Assembly (NCBI GenBank): GCA_949292785.1
Contig: CASFBK010000011.1
Coordinates: 1-64,000 of the forward strand
Source: an uncultured Eubacteriales bacterium
GTDB taxonomy: Bacteria; Bacillota; Clostridia; Lachnospirales; Lachnospiraceae
Length of the DNA stretch: 64,000 nt
Reading direction: 5' to 3'
A program made the translations under genes and the position numbers. Positions within the stretch are counted from its first letter, which is position 1; each line of letters begins with the position of its first letter. Shown here piece by piece: positions 50,825 to 59,973 of the stretch. The notes beneath the pieces are model-generated. The model saw only the letters and a program-made list of their open reading frames with translations. It made no database searches and was not told the origin of the DNA.

Positions 50825-53311
50825 ATGAACAAGAAAAAGAAAGGACTTTCCACAACGGAAGCTCAGGAAAAGTTAAAGCAGTATGGTTATAATGAGCTGA
50901 CGGAAAAGAAAAAGAAGAGTATTATCATTGTATTTTTATTGCAGTTTAAAGACTTTCTGGTAGGACTTTTGATTGCAGCAGCTATTATCTCCATGGTATT
51001 GGGAGATATCGAAAGTGCACTGGTAATTTTACTTGTCATTACCATGAATGCGGTTTTGGGAACCGTACAGCAGAAGAAGGCAGAACAGTCTTTAGAGGGG
51101 CTAAAGAAGCTCACCAGCCCCAGAGTAAAGGTAATACGTGATGAGAATGTAACAGTTTTAGAGGGCAGAGAACTGGTACCGGGAGATGTAGTGTTATTTG
51201 AATCGGGAGACGCCCTTTGTGCCGATGGAATTCTGATAGAGGCAGAGGCAGTTACGGTAAATGAAAGTGCTCTGACCGGAGAAAGTGTGGGGGTAGAGAA
51301 GAGTGCAAAGGAAGTAGAAAAGTCCATGGTCTATTCCGGCTGTATCGTCAATACAGGAAGGGGAGAATATGAGGTTATCCGAACCGGAATGGATACAGAG
51401 GTAGGAAAGATTGCAAATCTGGTTCAGACAGCGGAGGAGAAGAAAACGCCGCTACAGATAAGTCTGGATGATTTTGGAAAGAAGCTTTCCGTTGTAATTA
51501 TGGGAATCTGTGCGCTGGTATTCGGCATCAGTGTATGGCAGGGAGAGAAGGTACCGGATGCTTTTTTATTTGCGGTAGCTCTGGCAGTAGCAGCCATTCC
51601 GGAAGCCTTAAGTTCTATTGTAACCATTGTATTAGCGTTTTGTACCAGAAAGATGGCAAAAGAGAATGCCATTGTACGAAAATTAGCCTCCGTAGAAAGC
51701 TTGGGAAGTGTATCGGTCATCTGTACGGATAAGACAGGAACCCTGACCCAGAATAAAATGACAGTAACCGGAAGATTTACCTTTGACTGTCAGGAAAAGG
51801 AAGCATTGATGTATGGAGGTGTGTTATGTAATGATGCGGTGATTGATGGGGAAAAACAAATAGGAGACCCCACAGAAACTGCTTTATTAGCCTTTGCAGA
51901 GAAAAAGGAGCCGGGATTCGTGGAACAGGCAAAAAAGAAGTTTGCAAGAAAATCCTCGATTCCCTTTGATTCTGACCGAAAGCTGATGACTGTGTTATGT
52001 GAGCAGGAAGAAGCCAATGACTTTATTATTACAAAAGGTGCGGTAGATGTACTGCTTGGCCGTTTGACTTCTGTCTTGGAAAAGGGACAGGTAAGACCGA
52101 TTACACAGAAGGATGTAGAAAAGATTCAGGAGACAAACCGGGGCTTTTCTAAGAAAGGTCTTAGAGTATTAGCATTTGGTGCAGGGAAGTCTGAAAACGG
52201 TCAGATGCGGGAAGAAGATTTGTGCTTCTTAGGATTAATAGCAATGTCTGACCCGCCAAGAGAAGAGTCAAAAGGTGCGGTCACACTCTGTACTCAGGCT
52301 GGAATCCGCACCGTAATGATTACGGGAGACCATCCGGCAACGGCAGCAGCCATCGCAGAAGAAATTGGAATTTTAGAACCGGGAGCACAGGAACGGGTAC
52401 TGACAGGAACGGAATTAGAGCAGTTGAGTGAAGAACAGCTGGTACAAAAGGTAGGAGATACCAGAGTGTATGCCAGAGTTTCTCCGGAGCATAAGATTCG
52501 CATTGTGCGGGCATGGCAGAAGCTTGGTATGATTACGGCAATGACCGGTGATGGTGTCAACGATGCTCCGGCACTGAAGCAGGCAGATGTGGGAGTGGCA
52601 ATGGGTAAATCTGGTACTGAAGCTGCCAAGGAAGCGGCAGATATGATTCTGGCAGATGATAATTTTGCTACCATCGTAAAAGCGGTGGAAAGTGGAAGAA
52701 ACATTTACGGTAATATTAAGAAGTCTATCGGATTTCTTTTATCGGGAAATATGGCAGGAATTCTTTGTGTATTGACTGCCTGTCTGGCGGGAATGTCACT
52801 GCCGTTCGCACCGGTGCATTTACTGTTCATTAATCTTTTGACAGACTCCCTGCCGGCTGTAGCGCTTGGAATGGAACCACATTCGAAAGAGGTAATGAAG
52901 GAAAAGCCAAGACCTGCAAAAGAGGGAATATTGACAAAGAATTTTATGGGAAATCTTATGATAGAGGGCATTGTAATTGCGGCAAATACGATGGCTGCCT
53001 TTGTCTTAGGAGGCGCCAGTGTCTATGCATTTGGTGTGCTTTGTCTGGCAAGGCTTCTGCACGGTTATACCTGCAAAGGAAAACAGCCGGTGTTAGGCAC
53101 TGCTAACATGTGGAATAATACGTATATGAATGGTGCGTTTATTGCAGGCTTCTTATTGTTAAATCTGGTTCTGCTGATTCCGGCATTTGAGGGATTATTC
53201 CAGACAACAGGTATTACCGGAATTGGTATTTTAATGATTTATGGTTTCAGCTTGTTGAGCTTTTTGGAAAATCAGCTGATTCGCTGGGTAAGGGGAAAGA
53301 TACATAGGTAG
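50825..53311 (+). CDS. P-type cation ATPase, probable manganese/calcium exporter
   Basis: This 828-residue P2-type ATPase has an N-terminal cation-ATPase domain (GLSTTEAQEKLKQYGYNEL), the actuator loop LTGESVGVEKS, the phosphorylation site CTDKTGTLTQNKM around residue 302, and TGDGVNDAPALKQADVGVAM in the P domain. About ten membrane helices are expected. Helix 4 reads IPEALSSIVT rather than the PEGLP of SERCA-type calcium pumps, and this variant is found in YoaB-type Mn2+ exporters under yybP-ykoY control. Given the Mn2+ riboswitch upstream, Mn2+ efflux is the best guess. AAGGAGG precedes the ATG. Confidence 0.92.
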   Translation: MNKKKKGLSTTEAQEKLKQYGYNELTEKKKKSIIIVFLLQFKDFLVGLLIAAAIISMVLGDIESALVILLVITMNAVLGTVQQKKAEQSLEGLKKLTSPRVKVIRDENVTVLEGRELVPGDVVLFESGDALCADGILIEAEAVTVNESALTGESVGVEKSAKEVEKSMVYSGCIVNTGRGEYEVIRTGMDTEVGKIANLVQTAEEKKTPLQISLDDFGKKLSVVIMGICALVFGISVWQGEKVPDAFLFAVALAVAAIPEALSSIVTIVLAFCTRKMAKENAIVRKLASVESLGSVSVICTDKTGTLTQNKMTVTGRFTFDCQEKEALMYGGVLCNDAVIDGEKQIGDPTETALLAFAEKKEPGFVEQAKKKFARKSSIPFDSDRKLMTVLCEQEEANDFIITKGAVDVLLGRLTSVLEKGQVRPITQKDVEKIQETNRGFSKKGLRVLAFGAGKSENGQMREEDLCFLGLIAMSDPPREESKGAVTLCTQAGIRTVMITGDHPATAAAIAEEIGILEPGAQERVLTGTELEQLSEEQLVQKVGDTRVYARVSPEHKIRIVRAWQKLGMITAMTGDGVNDAPALKQADVGVAMGKSGTEAAKEAADMILADDNFATIVKAVESGRNIYGNIKKSIGFLLSGNMAGILCVLTACLAGMSLPFAPVHLLFINLLTDSLPAVALGMEPHSKEVMKEKPRPAKEGILTKNFMGNLMIEGIVIAANTMAAFVLGGASVYAFGVLCLARLLHGYTCKGKQPVLGTANMWNNTYMNGAFIAGFLLLNLVLLIPAFEGLFQTTGITGIGILMIYGFSLLSFLENQLIRWVRGKIHR

Positions 53312-53331
53312 CCCGGAAAAGAACCATCCAG

Positions 53332-53371
53332 TCCCTTCTGAATATATTATATAGTAATAGAACAGAAGGGA
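53332..53371 (+). other. Hairpin before the DUF4474 gene
   Basis: TCCCTTCTG (53332-53340) pairs with CAGAAGGGA (53363-53371) around a 22-nt AT-rich loop. The 3' arm contains the only Shine-Dalgarno-like GAAGGG before the TTG start at 53382. It has no T-run and may be a weak terminator of the ATPase gene or may mask the ribosome binding site. Confidence 0.5.
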
Positions 53372-53381
53372 TTGAATTGAT

Positions 53382-54278
53382 TTGAATATAGAATATATTA
53401 TTTGTGGATGTATCGTACTGGTGCTTTTGCTGCTGATTCTTATTTGCTGTCTTCGGTGCCATCGTCATAAAAAAGCAAAATGCAGGGTAAAGTGCAGAAG
53501 TGATGAAGAAAAGCTAAGAGATATCAATAGTGCCTTAAAAGGCTTTGGATTTGCTTATGATATATCAAAAGACATTTTTTATTCGTTAGAGGATGCCTGG
53601 CAAAGAAAGATGGGATATGGAAAAATATATGACGAGATGGCGCCATCCATGAACATGGTCATTGACTGCGAGCCCATTTATTTTGAATATGACGACCGCC
53701 TTTTTATGATTGAATTATGGAAAGGGCAATATGGAATTACCACAGGCGCCGAGGTCGGAATCTATACGGCAGCAATGCAGGATAAAGAACCGGATAAAGT
53801 ATTTTACCATGCGGCATCGGAGGAAGACCGGCTGCTTATGAATATTACCCTTTGGAAAAATGGGAAGAAGCTGTTTCAAAGAGGAAAGATTCACTGGTGG
53901 CTTACGGGATTTCGGTTGGGAGAGTTTTCCTATCCGGGCGAACTGATGCTGGAGGTTTCCATTAGTTTTACCGAGCCGGAGATGTTAGATGCTTTTGTGA
54001 GGGGATGTTACCGGGCAGGATATTTGCCGGATAATCTGCATATCTGGTGTAATCGGGTAGAATTTTGCTTTGCCACGCCAAAGACAAAACAGCCTGTAAA
54101 GAGAAAATGCCGAAAACGGATAGCACAGTGGCAGAACCGCCATAATTGCAGACTCTATTGCAGAGTCACAAGATGCTTTGAACGAACCATTGATAAGCTG
54201 GACTATCTGATGCAGGCATATCCAAGAGTCTTCCATATGATTTTAAAATTGGGAAGAATCGGGTCAGGTAGAAAATGA
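53382..54278 (+). CDS. Membrane-anchored DUF4474 protein
   Basis: The 298-residue frame begins at a TTG (LNIEYIICG) with a hydrophobic helix (IVLVLLLLILICCL), then a Cys/Arg/Lys-rich stretch and the DUF4474 domain: KGFGFAYDISKDIFYSLEDA, WQRKMGYGKIYDE, FEYDDRLFMIELWKGQYGIT, TGAEVGIY. Function of the domain is unknown. It overlaps the metallophosphoesterase gene by 4 bp, so the two are likely made together. The start is not certain. Confidence 0.8.
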   Translation: MNIEYIICGCIVLVLLLLILICCLRCHRHKKAKCRVKCRSDEEKLRDINSALKGFGFAYDISKDIFYSLEDAWQRKMGYGKIYDEMAPSMNMVIDCEPIYFEYDDRLFMIELWKGQYGITTGAEVGIYTAAMQDKEPDKVFYHAASEEDRLLMNITLWKNGKKLFQRGKIHWWLTGFRLGEFSYPGELMLEVSISFTEPEMLDAFVRGCYRAGYLPDNLHIWCNRVEFCFATPKTKQPVKRKCRKRIAQWQNRHNCRLYCRVTRCFERTIDKLDYLMQAYPRVFHMILKLGRIGSGRK

Positions 54279-55165
54279 ATCGTACTTTTCGAAAATTAGA
54301 GAAAGCCTATGAAAATGCCCAATGTATTCCAATTCATCCGGAAAGCCGTATGGTTTTTATGAGCGATTGTCACCGGGGAGTTGGAAACTGGGGCGATAAT
54401 TTTCAACCAAATCAAAATCTATTTTTTGCGGCATTACAGTACTATCACAGGCGGAGGTTCACATATATTGAATTGGGAGACGGTGATGAATTGTGGGAGA
54501 ACCGAAAGCTGAAAGAAATTATACAGATACACAGCAATCAATTCTGGATTATGTCAGAAATGTATCGGGAAAATCGTTTTTATATGATATATGGAAATCA
54601 TGACCGGAAAAAGGGGAAAGACCGATTCTTTGGAAAAATATGTAACACCTACTATTGTGAGAGCGAAGGCACGGAACGGGATTTATTTCCGGATATGAAG
54701 GTGCAGGAAGCTATCCGGCTGAAGGATTGTTGTGATGGACAGGAAATATTTCTGGTTCATGGACATCAGGGGGATTTGTGGAACGATACCCTGTGGAAGT
54801 TATCTCGTTTTCTGGTAAGGTATGTTTGGCGGCGATTGGAATTGGCAGGCTGTAATGATCCCACCAGTACGGCGAAGAACTACCATAAGAAAGAAAAGAC
54901 AGAAAAAAAACTGGCACATTGGGCAGAGGAGAACAAGAAGATTCTGATTGCGGGACACACCCATCGACCGGTGTTTCCAAAGCCGGGAAAGGGCTATTAT
55001 TTCAATGACGGATGCTGTGTCCATCCCAGATGCATTACTGCCATAGAACTAGAGCGGGGAGCATTGACTTTGGTAAAATGGAGTATGGAAGTGCGGGAAG
55101 ATAATTTGGTCTATATTGGAAGGCAGGTATTAGAAGGACCGGTTTCCATCAAGGAATATCGGTGA
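54275..55165 (+). CDS. Calcineurin-like metallophosphoesterase
   Basis: This 296-residue enzyme has the full dinuclear metal set: MSDCHRGVGNWGDNF, ELGDGDELWEN, YGNHDRKKG, HGHQGDLWN and GHTHRPV. This set resembles UDP-2,3-diacylglucosamine hydrolase (LpxH)-like esterases, but a lipid A role is excluded in a Gram-positive. The substrate is unknown. It is coupled to the DUF4474 gene and lies after the Mn2+ exporter; such enzymes commonly need Mn2+. Confidence 0.88.
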   Translation: MNRTFRKLEKAYENAQCIPIHPESRMVFMSDCHRGVGNWGDNFQPNQNLFFAALQYYHRRRFTYIELGDGDELWENRKLKEIIQIHSNQFWIMSEMYRENRFYMIYGNHDRKKGKDRFFGKICNTYYCESEGTERDLFPDMKVQEAIRLKDCCDGQEIFLVHGHQGDLWNDTLWKLSRFLVRYVWRRLELAGCNDPTSTAKNYHKKEKTEKKLAHWAEENKKILIAGHTHRPVFPKPGKGYYFNDGCCVHPRCITAIELERGALTLVKWSMEVREDNLVYIGRQVLEGPVSIKEYR

Positions 55166-55282
55166 ACTTTTTGTGAAATAAGAAAAAATTAAGAAATTTT
55201 AGAAGAAAAAATGAAGGTTTGCCTGCCATAATAGAACCATAACAAGGGTGACGGTGTTATAAAGAAAGCAGGGGTGCTATAT

Positions 55283-55906
55283 ATGAAAATAACAAATGAG
55301 AATTTAGCAGTGCAATTACAGCTTCATAATGAAAAGGCAATGGATTTTCTGGTGAATGAGTATAGTATATATCTGATATCCATTATAAGAAAACATCTTT
55401 TTACACTTCCACATCTACAGCTGGAATGTCTGGTGGAAACATTACTGACCATATGGAAGCATATGGATGCGTATGAGAAGAGCAATGAGTTTGAAAACTG
55501 GATTGGTTCGGTAGCAAGATATTGCTGTCTGGAATTTTTAAAGAAGCATCAGCAGGAAGCGACTATCGCATGGCTGATTGAAAAGGAAATTGCAGAAGAA
55601 CGGGAAGTTATGATAAACAGCTTAGAAGAAGAACAGCAGGAGTTATTCTATCGCTTTTATATAGGAGAAACATTGAAAAAGGGAAGCGACGAATATCAGA
55701 AATACTTATACCATAATATGTATGAATTGTTAAATGAAATTGATACGGATATCTGCGAATATGAAAAAGAGCCTTTGCCAGCAGCGGCGCAGGAACAGGT
55801 ATTGCGAAAGGTTCAAAGCTATATTGGGAAAAAACGTGGAATTTCCTGGAAGAAGAACATGGATATTCTATTTCGCTGGGGCGAGCGAAAGCAGGTAGTA
55901 ATTTAA
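55283..55906 (+). CDS. Sigma-70-like (ECF-type region 2) protein
   Basis: The ATG at 55283 follows AGGGGTG at 55270-55276; a GTG at 55274 is the alternative. The ~207-residue protein has NEKAMDFLVNEYSIYLISII and CLVETLLTIWKHMDAYEKSN, then FENWIGSVARYCCLEFLKKH, which look like sigma region 2.1-2.4 of ECF factors. Region 4 is not clear; the C-terminal half (residues ~100-207) is helical and Glu-rich instead. It could be an atypical sigma factor that needs a partner. No anti-sigma gene is adjacent. Confidence 0.65.
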   Translation: MKITNENLAVQLQLHNEKAMDFLVNEYSIYLISIIRKHLFTLPHLQLECLVETLLTIWKHMDAYEKSNEFENWIGSVARYCCLEFLKKHQQEATIAWLIEKEIAEEREVMINSLEEEQQELFYRFYIGETLKKGSDEYQKYLYHNMYELLNEIDTDICEYEKEPLPAAAQEQVLRKVQSYIGKKRGISWKKNMDILFRWGERKQVVI

Positions 55907-55920
55907 TATAGTGTTATAAG

Positions 55921-55968
55921 AAAAGGGAATTCTTAAAGTCTGATCAAGACGGAAAGAATTCCCTTTTA
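55921..55968 (+). terminator. Terminator after the sigma-like gene
   Basis: AAAAGGGAATTCTT pairs with AAGAATTCCCTTTT. Confidence 0.85.
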
Positions 55969-56004
55969 TGTAAAGGTTAGTGGAAAATCTGCGAAACATT
56001 GCCG

Positions 56005-56421
56005 CTAGCTGCTTTGAACGGAATAGAGTTTATCCCGAAAAGCGCACATAATATCACGTCTGGTAATAATACCGATAAATTTATTTCGGTCATCTACCAC
56101 CGGAACGAAGTTTTGATTGATGATTCGGTCAAAGAGTACATCAAAGGAAATATCAATGCGGACTGCCGGATTCCAGTCTTCCCGCATAATATCCCGGATA
56201 AAAATATGTTCCATCGTCTTACGGTCGCATTCCGGGTAATTTGTCAGATACCAGAGGAAATCTCCCTCACTGATACAGCCCACGTAATCACCGGTGTCCG
56301 TAATCACAGGGATGGCGGTATAGCCGTGGGCTTTCATTTTTTCCAATCCCTGACGCAATGTATTTTCCGCATATAGATAAGATACTGTGTTCTTACTTTT
56401 TAATAAAGAAATAATATTCAT
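56005..56421 (-). CDS. CBS-domain-pair protein
   Basis: This 138-residue protein is made of two CBS modules: the first near residues 12-60 (VSYLYAENTLRQGLEKMKAH, AIPVITDTGDYVGCISEGDF) and the second near 72-130 (VRIDISFDVLFDRI, FVPVVDDRNKFIGIITRRDI). CBS pairs bind adenosine nucleotides and act as energy sensors. It has no attached effector domain, so it must act through a partner. AGAAGG on the minus strand precedes the ATG. Confidence 0.9.
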   Translation of the reverse strand: MNIISLLKSKNTVSYLYAENTLRQGLEKMKAHGYTAIPVITDTGDYVGCISEGDFLWYLTNYPECDRKTMEHIFIRDIMREDWNPAVRIDISFDVLFDRIINQNFVPVVDDRNKFIGIITRRDIMCAFRDKLYSVQSS

Positions 56422-56579
56422 AGTAGTTACCTTCTTTCATCTATTTGAGTATACCATCTTTTCGTACAAAAAAACAGAAAATTATTATGAAGAAAGTATG
56501 AAAAATAATAAAAACATGATATACTAAGGAGGCGATTGCTGAAAAGTATGTTACAAAGAAAAAAGAGAAGGAAAGTATT

Positions 56580-57488
56580 ATGACATTACAGCAGTTAAAA
56601 TATGCCATTACTGTGGCAGACAACCAGTCCATGAACGAGGCGGCAAAGGAGCTGTTCATTTCACAGCCCAGCCTGTCCAATGCCATTAGGGAACTGGAAA
56701 AAGAGATAGGAATCAGTATTTTCACCCGCAGCAACAAGGGAATCACCATATCCTCAGACGGAGCGGAGTTTTTGGGCTATGCAAGACAGGTGGTAGAACA
56801 GACCTCTTTGCTGGAGGAAAAATATTTAGGCAAGAGTCCCGCAAAAATAAAGTTCAGTGTTTCCACCCAGCACTATTCTTTTGCGGTGAATGCTTTTGTG
56901 GACTTGATTTCTGCCTATGATGCAGAACATTATGATTTTATGCTGAGAGAAACAAGAACACATGAGATTATTGAAGATGTAAAAAATCTCACCAGTGAAG
57001 TAGGTATTTTATATCTGAATGAGTTTAACCGCAAGGTCATTCTTAAAATGTTAAAGGAGAGTAACCTGGAGTTTCATGAATTGTTTACCGCACAGCCGCA
57101 TGTATTTATCGGAAGAAATAATCCGTTGGCAGGACGACAGAAAATTACACTGGAGGATTTAGAAGAATATCCCTGTCTGTCCTTTGAACAGGGGGAATAT
57201 AATTCCTTTTACTTTGCAGAAGAGATATTAAGCACTCTGCCTCATAAGAAGTCCATTAAGGTCAGTGACCGGGCGACCTTATTCAATCTGCTGATTGGAC
57301 TGCACGGATATACCCTTTGCAGCGGTGTCATAAGTGAAGAACTGAATGGAAAGGATATCATAGCGCTGCCGTTAGAAGCAGAGGGCGAGCAGATGTGTAT
57401 TGGATATGTTACCCATAAAAATACGACTCTCAGTCGATTTGGAGAGTTGTATATTGAAAAATTAAAAGAGGCTGTGAAAACAGAATAG
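56580..57488 (+). CDS. LysR-family regulator, probably of metF
   Basis: This 302-residue regulator has the N-terminal helix-turn-helix (MTLQQLKYAITVADNQSMNE, then SQPSLSNAIRELEKEIGISI) and an effector domain with CLSFEQGEYNSFYFAEEIL. The pattern is close to CysB/MetR-type regulators of sulfur amino acids (CmbR/MtaR group) in Firmicutes. It is followed by metF with a TATAG-N7-CTATA palindrome in between, the type of box that such regulators bind. AAGGA precedes the ATG. Confidence 0.9.
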   Translation: MTLQQLKYAITVADNQSMNEAAKELFISQPSLSNAIRELEKEIGISIFTRSNKGITISSDGAEFLGYARQVVEQTSLLEEKYLGKSPAKIKFSVSTQHYSFAVNAFVDLISAYDAEHYDFMLRETRTHEIIEDVKNLTSEVGILYLNEFNRKVILKMLKESNLEFHELFTAQPHVFIGRNNPLAGRQKITLEDLEEYPCLSFEQGEYNSFYFAEEILSTLPHKKSIKVSDRATLFNLLIGLHGYTLCSGVISEELNGKDIIALPLEAEGEQMCIGYVTHKNTTLSRFGELYIEKLKEAVKTE

Positions 57489-57495
57489 CAAGAGG

Positions 57496-57512
57496 TATAG
57501 CTAATAACTATA
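57496..57512. promoter_or_regulatory. LysR-type box upstream of metF
   Basis: TATAGCTAATAACTATA is a near-perfect palindrome (TATAG-N7-CTATA) 46 bp before the metF -10 element TATAAT at 57558-57563. It resembles the Met/Cys boxes bound by MtaR/CmbR regulators; homocysteine- or O-acetylserine-type control is inference. Confidence 0.6.
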
Positions 57513-57599
57513 ACCAGATATAAAAAATAATATATTCCTATTACAACGGGGATATGGTATAATAAAAATATGAACAGAAAAGAGATAAGGAGAATAGTC

Positions 57600-58460
57600 A
57601 TGAGAGTAGAGAATCTATTCCGGGAGAAAAGACCGGTGATATCATTTGAAATATTTCCGCCAAAGCGCGATACAGAGTTAAAAAATATAGATGGAACCCT
57701 GGAGATTTTAAGCAGATTGAATCCCGATTTTATCAGTGTGACCTTTGGCGCCGGCGGAAGTGCCACTAATAACAAAACAATCGCTCTGGCGAAGAAAATA
57801 AAGCAGGAGTATGGTATTACACCAATCGTACATTTAACCTGCCTGAATTACAGCAAGAGTGAAATAGATGAGCTTTTAGCTGAATTAAAGGAAAATGAAA
57901 TAGAGAATATTCTGGCATTGCGTGGAGACCACAACCCGGACATTGAACCGAAAAAGGAATTTCATTATGCGACAGATTTGGTAAAGTACATTAAAGCACA
58001 TGGAGATTTTGATGTATGCGGAGCCTGCTATCCGGAGGGACATACAGAGGCGGAAAGTATAGTAGCAGATATTCAGCATTTGAAGGAAAAAGTAGATGCC
58101 GGAGCATCTCATTTGATATCCCAGTTATTTTTTGACAACAGCATGTTCTATTCTTTTCAGGAAAAAACAAAGCTTGCAGGAATCAATGTTCCAATCGAGG
58201 CAGGCATTATGCCGGTGATTAACAAAGCACAGATAGAGCGTATGGTAACATTGTGTGGAGCCTCTTTACCGGAAAAATTCCGTTGTATCATGAACAAGTA
58301 TGAGAATGATAAGGAAGCTTTATTTGATGCTGGAATAGCGTATGCGGTAAATCAGATTGTAGATTTGCTGGCACATGATGTAGATGGAATACATATTTAT
58401 ACCATGAATAATACAAAAGTTGCAGAACGGATTTGTAAGGGAATTGAAAATCTGATATAA
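57600..58460 (+). CDS. metF: 5,10-methylenetetrahydrofolate reductase
   Basis: The ATG at 57600 follows AAGGAG at 57586-57591; the upstream ATG at 57570 lacks a site. The 286-residue flavoenzyme has ISFEIFPPKRDTE with the catalytic Glu, SVTFGAGGSATNN, ALRGDHNPD, GACYPEGHTEAES and SQLFFDNSMFYSF. It supplies the methyl-tetrahydrofolate used by MetH. A promoter -10 (57558-57563) and the box at 57496 point to control by the LysR protein encoded upstream. Confidence 0.95.
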   Translation: MRVENLFREKRPVISFEIFPPKRDTELKNIDGTLEILSRLNPDFISVTFGAGGSATNNKTIALAKKIKQEYGITPIVHLTCLNYSKSEIDELLAELKENEIENILALRGDHNPDIEPKKEFHYATDLVKYIKAHGDFDVCGACYPEGHTEAESIVADIQHLKEKVDAGASHLISQLFFDNSMFYSFQEKTKLAGINVPIEAGIMPVINKAQIERMVTLCGASLPEKFRCIMNKYENDKEALFDAGIAYAVNQIVDLLAHDVDGIHIYTMNNTKVAERICKGIENLI

Positions 58461-58488
58461 GATTTTTTAAAGAAAAACCTTGATATGA

Positions 58489-58519
58489 GGATAGCTCTCC
58501 GCATTGGAGAGCTATTTTA
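58489..58519 (+). terminator. Terminator after metF
   Basis: ATAGCTCTCC pairs with GGAGAGCTAT around GCATT, then TTTAT. Confidence 0.75.
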
Positions 58520-58546
58520 TATTGCATAAATTATATAGCTGCTATC

Positions 58547-58602
58547 AAAAAGCGTTCGCTTTACATGAGAACAAATATTAGTGTAAAGTGAACGCTTTTT
58601 AG
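58547..58602. terminator. Terminator of the Na+/H+ antiporter gene (bidirectional)
   Basis: AAAAAGCGTTC.CTTTACA pairs with TGTAAAG.GAACGCTTTTT; the A-run gives a T-run on the minus strand. Confidence 0.82.
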
Positions 58603-58618
58603 TTTGATTACGATTTAT

Positions 58619-59806
58619 TTAAGCCGTAACAGCCTTTTTCTTATCCTTAAATACTACTTTCAAAAGAATCGGTGTAATAATCGTAGTAATTACAACCGTC
58701 ACAACAATAGGGGCATATAATTCGTCACTGATAAGTCCAAGAGATTCTCCCTTGTTTGCCACAATCAGGGCAACCTCACCACGGGAAATCATACCGACAC
58801 CAATCTGCAGAGCCTCCTGTCCGGTGTAGCCCATAGTTCTGGCACCCAGTCCACATCCAACAATCTTCGTAAGGATTGCAACAATTACCAGCAAGACAGT
58901 AAAGATAAGAATGTTGCTGCCCATAGAACTGAGCTCAACCTTCAGACCGATACTTGCAAAAAAGACAGGGGCAACCAGCATATAAGATACCGTATCAAAT
59001 TCCCGATAAATAAATTCACGCTTACTGCTGTAACTAATCACCAGACCTGCAACATAGGCACCGGTAATATCTGCCACACCAAAGAAAGCTTCGGCGCAGA
59101 ATGCCATAATAAGACAGAATGCAAAGCTGATTACAACATAACGTCTTTTCAGTCCGGGATGTATGGAATTCCATTTTTTGAAGAAAAATCCATAAGCAAG
59201 ACCAAAAATGATAGCAAAGAGAAAGAAACCTACAATTTTCAGCAGTACAAGTCCGATATTGGTACTTGGGTCAGCCAGACTGGTAACTAACGTAAGGGCA
59301 ATGATACCAAGAATATCATCAATCAATGCAGCGCCTAAAATAGCAGTTCCTGCTTTGGTGGAAACCTTTCCCAGCTCCTTTAAGGTTTCTACGGTAATAC
59401 TTACAGAAGTTGCGGTTAAAATAATTCCGATAAAAATGTATTGTAACAGTGCACTGGTAGGAAGGTCCTTGGATGCAACGTTGCAGGCATAAGCTATTCC
59501 AAGACCGCCCAGTAACGGAACAATAACACCAATTAAAGCAATGATAAAAGATGCCAGACCGGATTTTTTCAGTTCCTGTGTATCTGTTTCCAAACCTGCC
59601 ATAAACATCAGGACAATAACACCAATCTCAGATACCTGGCTTAAAAATGTAGAACCGTGAATCAGGTTAAGGCAGGCAGGTCCAAGAATCAGACCGGCGA
59701 GCAGAGCACCTACGACTTGTGGCATGTGTGCCCGGCTGGTAACCAACCCCAACACTTTTGTACTCAGCAAAATAATAGCCAGATACAATAAATAATCATA
59801 ATTCAT
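58619..59806 (-). CDS. CPA2-type Na+(K+)/H+ antiporter
   Basis: The start at 59806 (MNYDYLLYLAIILLSTKVLG) follows GGAGG on the minus strand. The 395-residue membrane protein has 12-13 hydrophobic segments and the KefB/NapA-like pattern: MPQVVGALLAGLILGPACLN, FMAGLETDTQELKKSG, AALIDDILGIIALTL (the paired acidic residues of the transport site) and SRGEVALIVANKG near the C-terminus. There is no regulatory TrkA-N domain. It likely works in pH or sodium homeostasis. Confidence 0.92.
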   Translation of the reverse strand: MNYDYLLYLAIILLSTKVLGLVTSRAHMPQVVGALLAGLILGPACLNLIHGSTFLSQVSEIGVIVLMFMAGLETDTQELKKSGLASFIIALIGVIVPLLGGLGIAYACNVASKDLPTSALLQYIFIGIILTATSVSITVETLKELGKVSTKAGTAILGAALIDDILGIIALTLVTSLADPSTNIGLVLLKIVGFFLFAIIFGLAYGFFFKKWNSIHPGLKRRYVVISFAFCLIMAFCAEAFFGVADITGAYVAGLVISYSSKREFIYREFDTVSYMLVAPVFFASIGLKVELSSMGSNILIFTVLLVIVAILTKIVGCGLGARTMGYTGQEALQIGVGMISRGEVALIVANKGESLGLISDELYAPIVVTVVITTIITPILLKVVFKDKKKAVTA

Positions 59807-59912
59807 AATATTTCCTCCATACCCATACATAAAACATCCTATACTTATGGAATTATACTCCTAGAAGGAGAAAAAAACAAGATGAAAATACGACAAGAAA
59901 AGGCAAAAACAT

Positions 59913-59941
59913 TTGCTATTTTTTTAAAGTTTTATTATTAT
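59913..59941 (+). promoter_or_regulatory. Promoter of the asparaginase gene
   Basis: TTGCTA (59913-59918) and TATTAT (59936-59941) are 17 bp apart, with AGGAGG before the ATG at 59974. Confidence 0.6.
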
Positions 59942-59973
59942 GTATAGATAGGATTTCAGGAGGAAGTACAGAT

